DNA of 64,000 nt, from NCBI GenBank assembly GCA_016926475.1, contig JAFGON010000073.1:1-64000 (forward strand). The letters run 5' to 3'. Positions 52,126-64,000 of the stretch are shown piece after piece (position 1 is the stretch's first letter; each line of letters begins with the position of its first letter). This DNA comes from a candidate division WOR-3 bacterium. GTDB lineage: Bacteria; SDB-A. The notes below the pieces were generated by a model. It made no database searches. It was given only the letters and a program-made list of their open reading frames with translations, and had not been told where the DNA came from. The position numbers and the translations under genes are program-made.

Positions 52126-52529
52126 TCCAGTCCGATCAAAGGTTCACCCGCTGTCACGCTCTGTCCTTTTGAACAAAATATTTCTGACACTTTCCCGTCA
52201 GCGGTGGCGTTGATAGCCGTTTCCATTTTCATCGCCTCAAGTTTTAAAAGAAGATCTCCTGTTTTCACATCGTCGCCTATTTTGACGTCTATTGACAGCA
52301 CGGTTCCCGACATCGGCGCGGTCACTTCTTTTCCACCGCTAACACCCGCACTTTTTGTTTTTTGTCCGGCATCTTTTAACACGATTTCTCTCGGTGCGAT
52401 CTGTGAAGGAGGAGGGATGTAAGGTTTGTTGACCTGTCCCGCCATTCTCAATATTTCCGGAGAAGTAATTTCCTCGACTTCAACTTCATATTTTTTCCCT
52501 TTGAATTTTATTTCGTATTTTCTCTTCAT
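52122..52529 (-). CDS. Biotin carboxyl carrier protein (1.3S-type)
   Basis: 135 aa from the ATG at 52529 in an ATGA overlap with the small gene upstream. N-terminal part KRKYEIKFKGKKYEVEVEE, a Pro-rich linker (YIPPPSQ), then a biotinyl domain (GKEVTAPMSGTVLSIDVKIGDDV) with the biotin Lys in EAMKMET. Carries CO2 between the 12S- and 5S-type subunits encoded on either side. Confidence 0.92.
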   Translation of the reverse strand: MKRKYEIKFKGKKYEVEVEEITSPEILRMAGQVNKPYIPPPSQIAPREIVLKDAGQKTKSAGVSGGKEVTAPMSGTVLSIDVKIGDDVKTGDLLLKLEAMKMETAINATADGKVSEIFCSKGQSVTAGEPLIGLE

Positions 52530-52720
52530 TTCTTCCACCCTCTCTTGAATGAAGATTTCTGGTTCATTACAATTTGACGCCGCGTTATTCCCCAAAGGTT
52601 TATGTCGCTCGTGTGAACAGGTTTAATGGAGAGAATTTTGCAACCAACCCTTTCGTTTTTAAAATACTCGGAAAGTGCGGCAAAAATCAAAACTATTTTT
52701 TCTTCCGTCAATTCACTCAT
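52526..52720 (-). CDS. Small carboxylase-operon protein (epsilon-like)
   Basis: 64 aa from the ATG at 52720 behind GGAG. No membrane helix, so not a classic OadG. The layout, an N-terminal helix LTEEKIVLIFAALSEYF, a short variable part, then LWGITRRQIVMN and a terminal Trp, resembles small accessory subunits of acyl-CoA carboxylases such as AccE (epsilon), which help assembly. That likeness is at pattern level only. Lies between the 12S-like gene (10 bases) and the biotin carrier gene (ATGA). Confidence 0.6.
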   Translation of the reverse strand: MSELTEEKIVLIFAALSEYFKNERVGCKILSIKPVHTSDINLWGITRRQIVMNQKSSFKRGWKK

Positions 52721-52730
52721 TTTATCTCCT

Positions 52731-54284
52731 CTAAAGGGGCATATTGTCATGCTTTTTGGCCGGCAGAGAATCTTGTTTGGTCACGAGAATCGAAAGCGCA
52801 CTTGCCAACCTCATCCTGGTTTCCTCTGGAAGTATTACCATATCGACCAATCCCCTCTTGGCAGCTTCATAAGGGTTGGTGGTAGTGTTCGTGTACTCGT
52901 CTATCAGTTCTTTTCTCTTTTTAACAGGGTCCGCAGTGGCTTGAATCGCTTTGTTGAATATGATGTCAACTGCGCCATCGGCTCCCATCACCGCAATTTC
53001 AGCTTGAGGCCAAGCCATGACGAAATCAGCTCCGAGGTCTTTGTTGCACATCGCAACAGAAGCGCCTCCATATGATTTTCTCAGGGTTATGTTAATTTTA
53101 GGAACCGTCGCCTCGGAATAAGCGTAAAGGAGTTTGGCTCCATGCCTGATTATACCGCCAAATTCCTGTGTTTTACCGGGTAGAAAACCCGGAGTGTCGA
53201 CAAAAGTGACGATTGGAATGTTGAAAGCATCGCAAAATCTTATGAACCTCGCTGCTTTATCCGAAGAATTTATGTCGAGACAACCCGCCAGTACTTTGGG
53301 CTGATTGGCGACAATACCGATCGAAATGCCGGCTATCCTGGCAAAACCTATCACCATATTCTGAGCGTAAAGGGGTTGAACTTCAAAAAAATCTCCGTCA
53401 TCGATTATTTTTTTTATCACTTCAATGACGTCGTAGGATTGTTTGCCTTCGGTGGGGACGATATACCTCAGATCCATATCCATCCTGTTGATGTCGTCGC
53501 CTGAGTTGAAATAAGGCGGATCGTCAATGTTGTTGGAAGGTATGTAGGATATGAGCTTTTTAACCATTTCAAAACATTCTTCCTCGTTCTGAGCGATAAA
53601 ATGACCGTTTCCGCTGATGGCGTTGTGAGTATACGCTCCTCCTAATTCTTCCGAAGATACATCTTCCGCCGTAACGGCTTTTATGACTTTGGGTCCGGTT
53701 ATATACATGTTGCTTACGCTGTCGACGAGAAAGACAAAGTCTGTCAGAGCCGGGCTGTAAACAGCTCCTCCGGCGCAAGGGCCAAGAATTACGCTTATCT
53801 GGGGAATTACACCCGAGCTTCTGGAATTCCTGTAAAATATCTGCCCGTATCCATGTAGTGAATCCACTCCTTCCTGAATCCTCGCCCCGCCAGAATCATT
53901 TATTCCTATTAGGGGAGCTCCCGTTTTAAGAGCCAGATCCTGAATCTTGGCGATTTTCAAAGCATGCATCTCTCCTAAGGCACCACCGAAAACCGTAAAA
54001 TCCTGGGAAAAAACGTAAACGAGTCTCCCGTTTATGAAACCATAACCTGTGACAACTCCTTCTCCGGGAAGTTCTTTATCTCTCATTCCGAATTGCTCCG
54101 CTCTGTGGTGAACGAGCATGTCGGTTTCAATAAATGAACCTTTATCGAGGAGTAAAGAAATTCTCTCTCTCGCTGTTTTTTTGTTTTTAGCATGCTGCTT
54201 GACGGCTCTTTGCTCATCCAAATCGAGAACAATTTCTTTTCTGTCCACAAGCTCTTGAATGAGTTCGTTTATATTTTTCTTCAC
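52731..54284 (-). CDS. Methylmalonyl-CoA/propionyl-CoA carboxyltransferase (12S/MmdA/PccB type)
   Basis: 517 aa, two crotonase-like halves. N-terminal KKTARERISLLLDKGSF, then GARIQEGVDSLHGYGQIF and GPCAGGAVYSPALTDF; C-terminal FCDAFNIPIVTFVDTPGFLPG and KSYGGASVAM. Moves the carboxyl between methylmalonyl-CoA and carboxybiotin. With the carrier and the 5S-type gene it should give methylmalonyl-CoA + pyruvate to propionyl-CoA + oxaloacetate, or serve several carboxylases if a biotin carboxylase is encoded elsewhere. GTG start, 11 bases after gyrA. Confidence 0.92.
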   Translation of the reverse strand: MKKNINELIQELVDRKEIVLDLDEQRAVKQHAKNKKTARERISLLLDKGSFIETDMLVHHRAEQFGMRDKELPGEGVVTGYGFINGRLVYVFSQDFTVFGGALGEMHALKIAKIQDLALKTGAPLIGINDSGGARIQEGVDSLHGYGQIFYRNSRSSGVIPQISVILGPCAGGAVYSPALTDFVFLVDSVSNMYITGPKVIKAVTAEDVSSEELGGAYTHNAISGNGHFIAQNEEECFEMVKKLISYIPSNNIDDPPYFNSGDDINRMDMDLRYIVPTEGKQSYDVIEVIKKIIDDGDFFEVQPLYAQNMVIGFARIAGISIGIVANQPKVLAGCLDINSSDKAARFIRFCDAFNIPIVTFVDTPGFLPGKTQEFGGIIRHGAKLLYAYSEATVPKINITLRKSYGGASVAMCNKDLGADFVMAWPQAEIAVMGADGAVDIIFNKAIQATADPVKKRKELIDEYTNTTTNPYEAAKRGLVDMVILPEETRMRLASALSILVTKQDSLPAKKHDNMPL

Positions 54285-54295
54285 TCTACCCCCTT

Positions 54296-58674
<4,379 letters not shown>

Positions 58675-58677
58675 TTA

Positions 58678-59022
58678 TTAATTAAATCGAGCTTTCGGGT
58701 CGGTAAATTTGATCTTTGAAATTTTTTTATTCTGAGGCAGTTTTTTGTTCAATTTTGTCATGATCTCTTCTTTGAGGAATTCCAGCTGCTGTCTCCATAC
58801 TGGATTTTCAACCTCGACGGTCAGAACTCCTCCTTTTGTGAATAGCGGTTTTGTATGAAGGTTGATTGGCGGTCCGATGGTTTCGCTCCAAAGAACTCCG
58901 GCGACGCCCTCTTCGGATTTATCGAAAATATTGCCCAATACATCAGCGATTATATCATTTACCCACAGAGTTTTTCTATACCGGTTTTTATCGGTTTTTG
59001 ACAATTTTTTTTGCATTTCCAT
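58678..59022 (-). CDS. DUF721/DciA-like protein
   Basis: 114 aa. Pattern of DUF721: helix near the N-terminus, VLWSETIGPPINLHTKPLFTKGGVLTVEVENPVWRQQLEFLKEEI, then a basic end. The DciA branch of this family loads the replicative helicase in bacteria without DnaC/DnaI; the recF-DUF721-gyrB order is widespread. Start overlaps recF by 35 bases. Confidence 0.82.
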   Translation of the reverse strand: MEMQKKLSKTDKNRYRKTLWVNDIIADVLGNIFDKSEEGVAGVLWSETIGPPINLHTKPLFTKGGVLTVEVENPVWRQQLEFLKEEIMTKLNKKLPQNKKISKIKFTDPKARFN

Positions 59023-60076
59023 CGCTTATTTCAAAATAAGAGCTGACTTTATCTTCGGTTATAACTTCTCTGTCTGCCGATGCCAGAACAACCTGCGGAT
59101 AAGAAGATATTTTTTCTTCCAGTTTAGTCACTGTATTTTTGTCGAGTTCAATAAAAGCCTCATCAATCATTATTACGGGGTATTCCCCCGCAAAAAATTT
59201 AAATATGTCGACTTCAGCTAATCTGAATAAAAACGACAAAAGCCTCTGTTGTCCTCTTGAAGAAAACTTCGACGCGTCTAGTCCGTTGAGAAAAAACACG
59301 AAATCGTCTCTGTGAGGTCCCTGTGTTGTGGTTATCAAATTCAGGTCTTTGTTTAAGTTCAATGCCAATTTTTCCGAAATTTCACCGTTTTTTATAGACG
59401 GATAATACTTCAAATCAACACTTTCAAAAGAAAACTTCATCTGTTCGAGAAGTTTCAATATATTCTCTTTCAGGCTTTCAATGATTTTGCCTCTTTCGCT
59501 GATTATGTATTCTCCGTACAAAGCGAGCATCTTGTCCCATGAAGTTATTTCAGCTTCCTGGCTTTCCTTGTTCCTGATTCTTTCAAGAAGAGCGTTTCTC
59601 TGCCTTAGGGTCTTGTTGTACCATCTTAAGGATTTGAGGTACTCGCCGTCGACAGAAGACAGCAGTATGTCAAGTGCTCTTCTCCTCTGTGCCGAACCTT
59701 GGGATACAACGTCAGCATCTTCAGGGGAGAACGGAATCACTGCGAGTTCTCCTATCAAATCAGATTTTTTGTCCAGCTGAGTCCCATTTTTCTTGAACTC
59801 CTTTTTTCTACCTGAATATTTGACGCTGAGAGATATCTCCTCGCCTTTTTTTTCAAAAACAACCGAAATTGAAAAACCCGTTGAAGAAAACCTCACGAGA
59901 TCGTCTTCAAAAGCGTTTCGAAAGGATTTTCCATAAGAAATGCAATGTAGTGATTCGAGCAAGTTGGTCTTTCCACTGCCGTTGTCACCGTAAAAAAAAT
60001 TGATCCCTCTTTCCAAATCTAAATCAGCGTTTTCGAAATTTCTGAAATTTTTCAGATGGAGCCGCTTTATAAGCAA
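58988..60076 (-). CDS. recF: DNA replication and repair protein RecF
   Basis: 362 aa SMC-like ATPase. N-terminal LKNFRNFENADLDLERGINFFYGDNGSGKTNLLES with Walker A, YGKSFRN, signature region FSSRGQQRLLSFLFRLAEVD and Walker B PVIMIDEAFIELD. Loads RecA at gaps with RecOR. TTG start, 3 bases after the lipoprotein stop, with AGAGGA upstream. Confidence 0.94.
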   Translation of the reverse strand: MLIKRLHLKNFRNFENADLDLERGINFFYGDNGSGKTNLLESLHCISYGKSFRNAFEDDLVRFSSTGFSISVVFEKKGEEISLSVKYSGRKKEFKKNGTQLDKKSDLIGELAVIPFSPEDADVVSQGSAQRRRALDILLSSVDGEYLKSLRWYNKTLRQRNALLERIRNKESQEAEITSWDKMLALYGEYIISERGKIIESLKENILKLLEQMKFSFESVDLKYYPSIKNGEISEKLALNLNKDLNLITTTQGPHRDDFVFFLNGLDASKFSSRGQQRLLSFLFRLAEVDIFKFFAGEYPVIMIDEAFIELDKNTVTKLEEKISSYPQVVLASADREVITEDKVSSYFEISDGNAKKIVKNR

Positions 60077-60079
60077 ATA

Positions 60080-60466
60080 TCATTCCTCTTGGAGGAGATA
60101 GACAGGAACGAATATTTCAATACTGTCGATATCTGATTTCGGAAAATTCCAATCAGCCACGGCCAACCTTATCATTGACTGTAGAGAAGAGTCTGTTATC
60201 GTGCAATCTTCAAGGTTTACGGATTGAACTTTTCCATCTTTCATCACGTAAAAATGCAGGGTGAAACTTCCGTTTAGATCAGAGTTGGAGTAAAGCCTGC
60301 TCTTGTACAGTTTAGCAATTGTGTCTTTTTGCAAATCAAAATAGTATTCAAGTGATTCTGGAGCTCTGTTGCCTACAAGACCGCTCTCCCATCTTATTTC
60401 GGGAGTTTTGGGGCCACAAGAAAAAAACAAGGGAATCAATAAAAGTTGTATATAGACGTATTTCAA
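60080..60466 (-). CDS. Lipoprotein with AgmX/TonB-like C-terminal domain
   Basis: 128 aa from TTG at 60466, chosen because AAGGAGG stands at the right distance and a longer frame would spoil the signal peptide. Lipobox IPLFFSC. The rest resembles the AgmX/PglI C-terminal or TonB-C fold: GSFTLHFYVMKDGKVQSVNLEDCTI, SLQSMIRLAVADWNFPK. Function unknown; possibly envelope force transfer or gliding-related scaffolding. It leads the recF-gyrase operon, an unexpected partner. Confidence 0.7.
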   Translation of the reverse strand: MKYVYIQLLLIPLFFSCGPKTPEIRWESGLVGNRAPESLEYYFDLQKDTIAKLYKSRLYSNSDLNGSFTLHFYVMKDGKVQSVNLEDCTITDSSLQSMIRLAVADWNFPKSDIDSIEIFVPVYLLQEE

Positions 60467-60485
60467 ACCACACCTCCTTGCGCTT

Positions 60486-60514
60486 ATTATATTATAACTG
60501 CTCTTAAACATCAA
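60486..60514 (-). promoter_or_regulatory. Proximal promoter of the lipoprotein-recF-gyrase operon
   Basis: Minus-strand TTGATG (60514-60509), 17 bases, TATAAT (60491-60486), close to the TTG start at 60466. A second TATAAT overlaps it at 60496-60491. Confidence 0.6.
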
Positions 60515-60555
60515 GGAAAACCGGACTGGTCAAAACGGTTAATGTCAAAAATTGT

Positions 60556-60584
60556 ATTATAAACGGGTTTGGTCCACTTATCAA
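60556..60584 (-). promoter_or_regulatory. Distal promoter of the lipoprotein-recF-gyrase operon
   Basis: Minus-strand TTGATA (60584-60579), 17 bases, TATAAT (60561-60556), 70 bases upstream of the proximal promoter; together they form a tandem pair, as is common for gyrase and replication genes. Confidence 0.6.
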
Positions 60585-60640
60585 GAAAAAACCATGGTAC
60601 GTTTTTTACAAATCACCCCCCCGATTTTAAGAGTTTTCAC

Positions 60641-60669
60641 TTGAAAAATGTATGGTTAAGTTATAGAAT
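60641..60669 (+). promoter_or_regulatory. Promoter of the beta-propeller/SPOR gene
   Basis: TTGAAA (60641-60646), 17 bases, TAGAAT (60664-60669), about 20 bases before the ATG at 60689. Back to back with the gyrase operon promoters. Confidence 0.55.
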
Positions 60670-60688
60670 AAAGAAAAAAAGGGGTTAT

Positions 60689-61984
60689 ATGCATTTAATA
60701 ACGCTAATTCCAATATTTGTTTTATCGTGGGCTCCCGCGGGAAATTTTACTGGAGGTCAACTTTCACCCGCTGGTTTTCAGGTAGCTCTCCTCCAGAATG
60801 GTGAAATCGGGATTCTCGAAATTTCGACAGGTGCTTGGAAAACTCTGCCTGTTCCTGGTCCGGTTACACAGCCCTTGGCATGGTCCCGCGATTCAAAATT
60901 TATAGCTGTGGCAATCGAAACTGAGGGTGCATACGCTTTTGCGGTTTTGAATGTTGAGGATGGCAGTTCATTTACTTCGCAAAAATCTGGCATGATAAGA
61001 TCAATCAGTTGGGACGCCACCGGAGAATATATAGCCGTAAGCTCACAAAACAATTCTGCTTCTGTTCCATGCACCACTTATGTATATCAATTCATACCAG
61101 TTGAAAACAAATTTGCACCCATACTTATATTTCCGGCCAGAGACCCGTATTTTCTGTCAGACGGCAACATTGCCTGCCTTGCCGGCAACCATCTTCCGCC
61201 AGTTAGAGCCGGCAACAGGAAACCGTATTCATTTACCAAGGGGTATGTCTTCATCTTGACGTTAGAAGGCAATTTAACCGCTAAAATAGAGTTGTTTGAC
61301 GACCCTTGCATTTGGCAACTAAACATAGAAGGAGAGTGTGTTTACTCTGCCGGCAACAAAATTTATTACGCTCAAATATCATCTTCGGGCAAGACATCCG
61401 AGATCCTCTTGTCTCTCCAAAACGCTCTGATAAGCAGCAATTTGATGTCTTCGTTGATGATAAACCTCGGAAACGGTTATGTTTATTCACTCTGGGAAAT
61501 AGGTTCTACGAAGATGCTCAGCGCGTATAACCCTTTCGACCCTTCGTATGAAAAAATAATCCTCACCGGTCTAAATTCAATTTCAACGGTATTTGAAAAT
61601 CCCAACGTATGCGTTCTATCGGGAGACGCAAAAAAGGGCATATACGACTACCAGGGTAATTTCATACTTTCGTTCTCGGGTGAACCGACATTTTCAGCCG
61701 AAAATATAGGGGACGATCTTTCAGAAAGTTACTCTTTGTCAATTCAATGCTCAGATTTACCCGACCTTTTCGCGACAATTGAGACTTTGGATAAAAGTAC
61801 TATAAGCTTTTTGCCGACTGTTTCTACACCCGCGTACCAGATCAGAGTAACCAGGTTTATCTCAGCAGGGCAGAGCATGTACAAGATTCATCTTGGTTCG
61901 TTCAACGATTCCGCCGAAGCTGAATCTCACGTACAAGAAATTCAGCAGTTGACGGGTAAAACAGTTGCAGTTGAAAACGAATAA
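60689..61984 (+). CDS. Secreted beta-propeller protein with SPOR-like C-terminus
   Basis: 431 aa from the ATG at 60689 behind AAAGGGG; a longer frame from 60569 crosses the promoter. N-terminal signal peptide (LITLIPIFVLSWAPA). Residues about 25-350 show TolB/WD-like strands: LAWSRDSKFIAVAI, SISWDATGEYIAVSS, DPYFLSDGNIACLAG. The last 45 residues (YKIHLGSFNDSAEAESHVQEIQQLTGKTVAVE) match a SPOR domain, which binds denuded septal peptidoglycan. It is therefore probably periplasmic and concentrated at division sites. Confidence 0.7.
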   Translation: MHLITLIPIFVLSWAPAGNFTGGQLSPAGFQVALLQNGEIGILEISTGAWKTLPVPGPVTQPLAWSRDSKFIAVAIETEGAYAFAVLNVEDGSSFTSQKSGMIRSISWDATGEYIAVSSQNNSASVPCTTYVYQFIPVENKFAPILIFPARDPYFLSDGNIACLAGNHLPPVRAGNRKPYSFTKGYVFILTLEGNLTAKIELFDDPCIWQLNIEGECVYSAGNKIYYAQISSSGKTSEILLSLQNALISSNLMSSLMINLGNGYVYSLWEIGSTKMLSAYNPFDPSYEKIILTGLNSISTVFENPNVCVLSGDAKKGIYDYQGNFILSFSGEPTFSAENIGDDLSESYSLSIQCSDLPDLFATIETLDKSTISFLPTVSTPAYQIRVTRFISAGQSMYKIHLGSFNDSAEAESHVQEIQQLTGKTVAVENE

Positions 61985-62029
61985 TACCGCATCAGAAATA
62001 CAACGGGCAAAAAAAAGACGAGGTTTTAA

Positions 62030-62335
62030 TTGCCAAAAAAAGTTTTTTTTTCTCTTTTAGTTCCCGGTTTGGGTCAGATACTTTGCAAGCGTTACGCCTA
62101 TGGAATTTTTCTTTTTCTCGCTTTGACCATTACACCTTTTGTCGCTTCTCTCACGGCTGGTTCTCCCGATAACTTATACCTATTCAGTTTTCTTAACCCA
62201 TTTCTTCTGCTCTCTGACAGCCTGATAAAAAATGACTGGACATGGGGCTTTGCAGTTCTTATAATTACAATTTTTTCAGTTCTGTTTTTTTCAATATTTG
62301 AAACCATCAAGTGGTGTAAAAAAAACACCCGTTAG
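62030..62335 (+). CDS. Small inner-membrane protein
   Basis: 101 aa, TTG start behind GAGG. Begins KKVFFSLLVPGLGQILCKRYAYG, the P-G-x-GQ-x(3,4)-R-x2-G pattern common at the N-terminus of small membrane proteins (DUF5683/TM2-like), then two or three further hydrophobic segments. Function unknown. The last ten bases lie inside the tRNA-Glu gene. Confidence 0.65.
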   Translation: MPKKVFFSLLVPGLGQILCKRYAYGIFLFLALTITPFVASLTAGSPDNLYLFSFLNPFLLLSDSLIKNDWTWGFAVLIITIFSVLFFSIFETIKWCKKNTR

Positions 62336-62399
62336 TGTAACTGGTTAACACATCGGCCTTTCAAGCCGAAGAGTACGGGTTCAAGTCCCGTACGGGTGA
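62326..62399 (+). tRNA. tRNA-Glu (anticodon UUC)
   Basis: Full cloverleaf of 74 bases: acceptor CACCCGT/ACGGGTG, D-arm GTGT/ACAC with GG in the loop, anticodon arm TCGGC-CTTTCAA-GCCGA giving UUC, T-arm ACGGG-TTCAAGT-CCCGT, discriminator A. The 3' CCA is not encoded. First pair C1-G72 rather than the common G1-C72. The gene overlaps the end of the preceding reading frame by ten bases. Confidence 0.93.
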
Positions 62400-62405
62400 A
62401 AAAAA

Positions 62406-62431
62406 GGGCGGATGAATTTTTGCATCCGCCC
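62406..62431 (+). terminator. Strong hairpin after tRNA-Glu
   Basis: GGGCGGATG (62406-62414) pairs with CATCCGCCC (62423-62431), nine perfect pairs and an 8-base loop rich in T. No long T-run follows, so it may be a processing or weak-termination structure. It ends 11 bases before the next ATG. Confidence 0.65.
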
Positions 62432-62442
62432 TATTCGTAACT

Positions 62443-64000
62443 ATGAGAATATTTATATTTTTATTTCTGACAGCAAGCCAATATGTTCCTCAAGAAGGAA
62501 AGATCAAAGCCGTATGGCTTCCAGGAGATTTTTTACACGAAGTTCATGAATCTTCGGATTTTTTCAATACCTCCGAAAACCTAAACACAGTGATATTGCA
62601 AGTGGTGAAAAACGGAAAAGCTTATTATCCATCAACTGTTATACCCACTCATGAGAATATGGATTACGACCATCTCGACCTCGCTATCGCAGAATTTAAA
62701 GCCAGAGGATTCAAGGTCTACCTCTGGATGAACACGCTTTTAGCTTATTCCGGTTACACTTTACCGGACGATCCAGGTCATGTCCTTGATTTACACCCTG
62801 AATGGTCTGTCCTCGACCTTGCAAACTTCAGGACCAACAACGCTTTAATCCCTCTGGACTCACTTCTTGAAGAGGGTTATGAAGGCATATATCTAGATCC
62901 GTCAAATCCTCAGGTGGTATCTTTTGCCGTCTCCATCGCAAGAGAGCTCGTATCCAACTACAACGCAGACGGAATAATATTCGATTTCGTAAGATATCCT
63001 TCCGAGGATTTCCCCGCTAATTTTTTTGTAACATCCGCTGAAATGGATATCCAAGATTTGTTTGAATCTTCACCTCAAGAACCGAGTGTTCTATTAAACC
63101 AATGGCAAGCATACAGGTATGTATCTGGTAATTCATCAAGAATCGAGAATATCGACTCGATAATTTTCTCCCTTGTCAAAACCGTAAAGAATCTTAAACC
63201 GGACATGGTCACCGCCGCGACTTCATTTCCCGATGTCAACCAAACTTCTTTATCTTTAGGTCAAAATTGGCTTCACTGGAATACCGATTTCATATTTCTT
63301 TTCGTAGACTCTTTTTCAAACGACACGGTTTTTCTTTTCGAAGGAAAAAACGTCGTACTCGTCTCAAAATCGTTTATTTCAGGTGCTGAAGAAAGAACTT
63401 CCGGAACAGTCCGCCTTCTTCCCGGTACACAATATTCTGAAGTGTCAGATCTCTCAAACATTTTGCAGGTAGATTTCATCACCTCTTCAACTTGTCATGA
63501 AAGCCCAGAATTCAACCTTCCGTTTCCAATTGAAATCGATGAAAATTGCCTCTCGGCATTTCGCAGGATAGACGAAAAATACTACTCAATTTTAGATTCA
63601 CTCAACTCTGCCGAAATTAGTTTCAAAGAGAACCTTTTATTCACCGCTATTTTCAGAGAAGACGCCGACATTTTCCAGATAAAAGAAGCGTTTCGTTTTC
63701 TTCAAAACGGAGCGAATCCTGAAGAAGTCTGTTACATGTTCAACTCAGGTCAATCACCCTTCTTAAACTGTCCCGACAATAAAGTGGTCTGCCTCAGCGA
63801 TACAAATCCTCCTTTTTTCTTCCCTGGAGATGAAAAAAGCCACATCACACCCGACGGAAGAATCGGATTTTTCGCGCACTCGGTAGAACTATCCGATGAA
63901 ACAAAATTTTTTTGGGAACTTGATAAAGAAGAGAAAAGAAAAGTTATTTTCTGGTCTCTGTTGCGTGAAATCGAAAACAACCGGGAATTTGACAATTCAA
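62443..64000 (+). CDS. GHL10-family glycosidase-like secreted protein, cut by right edge
   Basis: At least 519 codons with no stop before the window ends. Signal peptide MRIFIFLFLTASQY, then a TIM barrel of the GHL10 (DUF187) type: IKAVWLPGDFLHE, a strand with NTVILQVVKNGKAYYPS, FKVYLWMNTLLAYS, GIYLDPSNPQVVSF and YNADGIIFDFVRYPSE, the most diagnostic segment with the Asp-x-Asp catalytic pair on the barrel. A further beta-rich region follows from about residue 270. Related proteins act on peptidoglycan-like or other surface glycans. No SD is seen before the ATG; the tRNA hairpin ends 11 bases upstream. Confidence 0.82.
   Translation, partial: MRIFIFLFLTASQYVPQEGKIKAVWLPGDFLHEVHESSDFFNTSENLNTVILQVVKNGKAYYPSTVIPTHENMDYDHLDLAIAEFKARGFKVYLWMNTLLAYSGYTLPDDPGHVLDLHPEWSVLDLANFRTNNALIPLDSLLEEGYEGIYLDPSNPQVVSFAVSIARELVSNYNADGIIFDFVRYPSEDFPANFFVTSAEMDIQDLFESSPQEPSVLLNQWQAYRYVSGNSSRIENIDSIIFSLVKTVKNLKPDMVTAATSFPDVNQTSLSLGQNWLHWNTDFIFLFVDSFSNDTVFLFEGKNVVLVSKSFISGAEERTSGTVRLLPGTQYSEVSDLSNILQVDFITSSTCHESPEFNLPFPIEIDENCLSAFRRIDEKYYSILDSLNSAEISFKENLLFTAIFREDADIFQIKEAFRFLQNGANPEEVCYMFNSGQSPFLNCPDNKVVCLSDTNPPFFFPGDEKSHITPDGRIGFFAHSVELSDETKFFWELDKEEKRKVIFWSLLREIENNREFDNS

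Overview
The window comes from an AT-rich Gram-negative anaerobe that I cannot name to genus. Lipoproteins with a hydrophobic-Ser-Cys lipobox, two proteins with a FlgD/T9SS-type C-terminal sorting domain, a gingipain-like C25 peptidase, a DUF4837-like lipoprotein, beta-propeller and TPR proteins and a Tdh-Kbl pair suggest the FCB group or an allied candidate phylum (WOR-3-like). That placement is inference. No rRNA, phage, insertion sequence or CRISPR array was seen. Several promoters are close to TTGACA-N17-TATAAT, in keeping with the housekeeping-type sigma factor at 18.9-19.8 kb.

Layout. 1-6.4 kb (minus): a cell-envelope/unknown block with an alpha/beta hydrolase-like lipoprotein, an Ig-like lipoprotein, a sorting-domain protein, two tandem paralogues of unknown function, a radical SAM/SPASM enzyme translationally coupled to them, and at the edge a secreted ORF with an in-frame UGA. 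6.5-17.3 kb: a formate/molybdenum island. moeA-moaA-moaC-MOSC-mogA run left; focA-mobA-fdhD run right from a perfect-consensus promoter; a selenocysteine formate dehydrogenase with NAD(P)H-module beta and gamma subunits, and a MobB-like GTPase, run left. UGA at codon 137 of fdhA is followed by a clear bacterial SECIS hairpin. 17.3-24.1 kb (minus): housekeeping genes (tsaC-phosphatase fusion, purE, sigma factor, recJ-like, scpA) headed by a striking protein with nine zinc ribbons. 24.2-30.4 kb (plus): dapH, class III aminotransferase, rsmB, ahcY, a GH18-like protein and a SpoU methyltransferase. 30.4-36.9 kb (minus): NFACT/RqcH-like protein, efp, TPR protein, DUF4837-like lipoprotein and a C25 peptidase interrupted by UGA. 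37-50.5 kb: methyltransferase-ligA, sugar acyl/formyltransferases, a soluble-adenylyl-cyclase-like giant, a mannosyltransferase-TPR fusion, and the threonine-to-glycine pair tdh-kbl. 50.6-60.5 kb (minus): one long operon with a small lipoprotein, recF, dciA, gyrB, gyrA and then a transcarboxylase-type set (12S, small subunit, 1.3S biotin carrier, 5S). 60.7-64 kb (plus): beta-propeller/SPOR protein, small membrane protein, tRNA-Glu and a GHL10 glycosidase-like gene cut by the right edge.

How they work together: the formate island is self-contained for formate import, Mo-cofactor maturation and formate:NAD(P) electron transfer, but selA/selB/selC/selD and moaD/moaE are not in the window. The best candidates for undescribed biology are the nine-zinc-ribbon protein, the radical SAM/SPASM-paralogue cassette, two genes that appear to start at CTG inside a CTGA overlap, and two further genes with an in-frame UGA.
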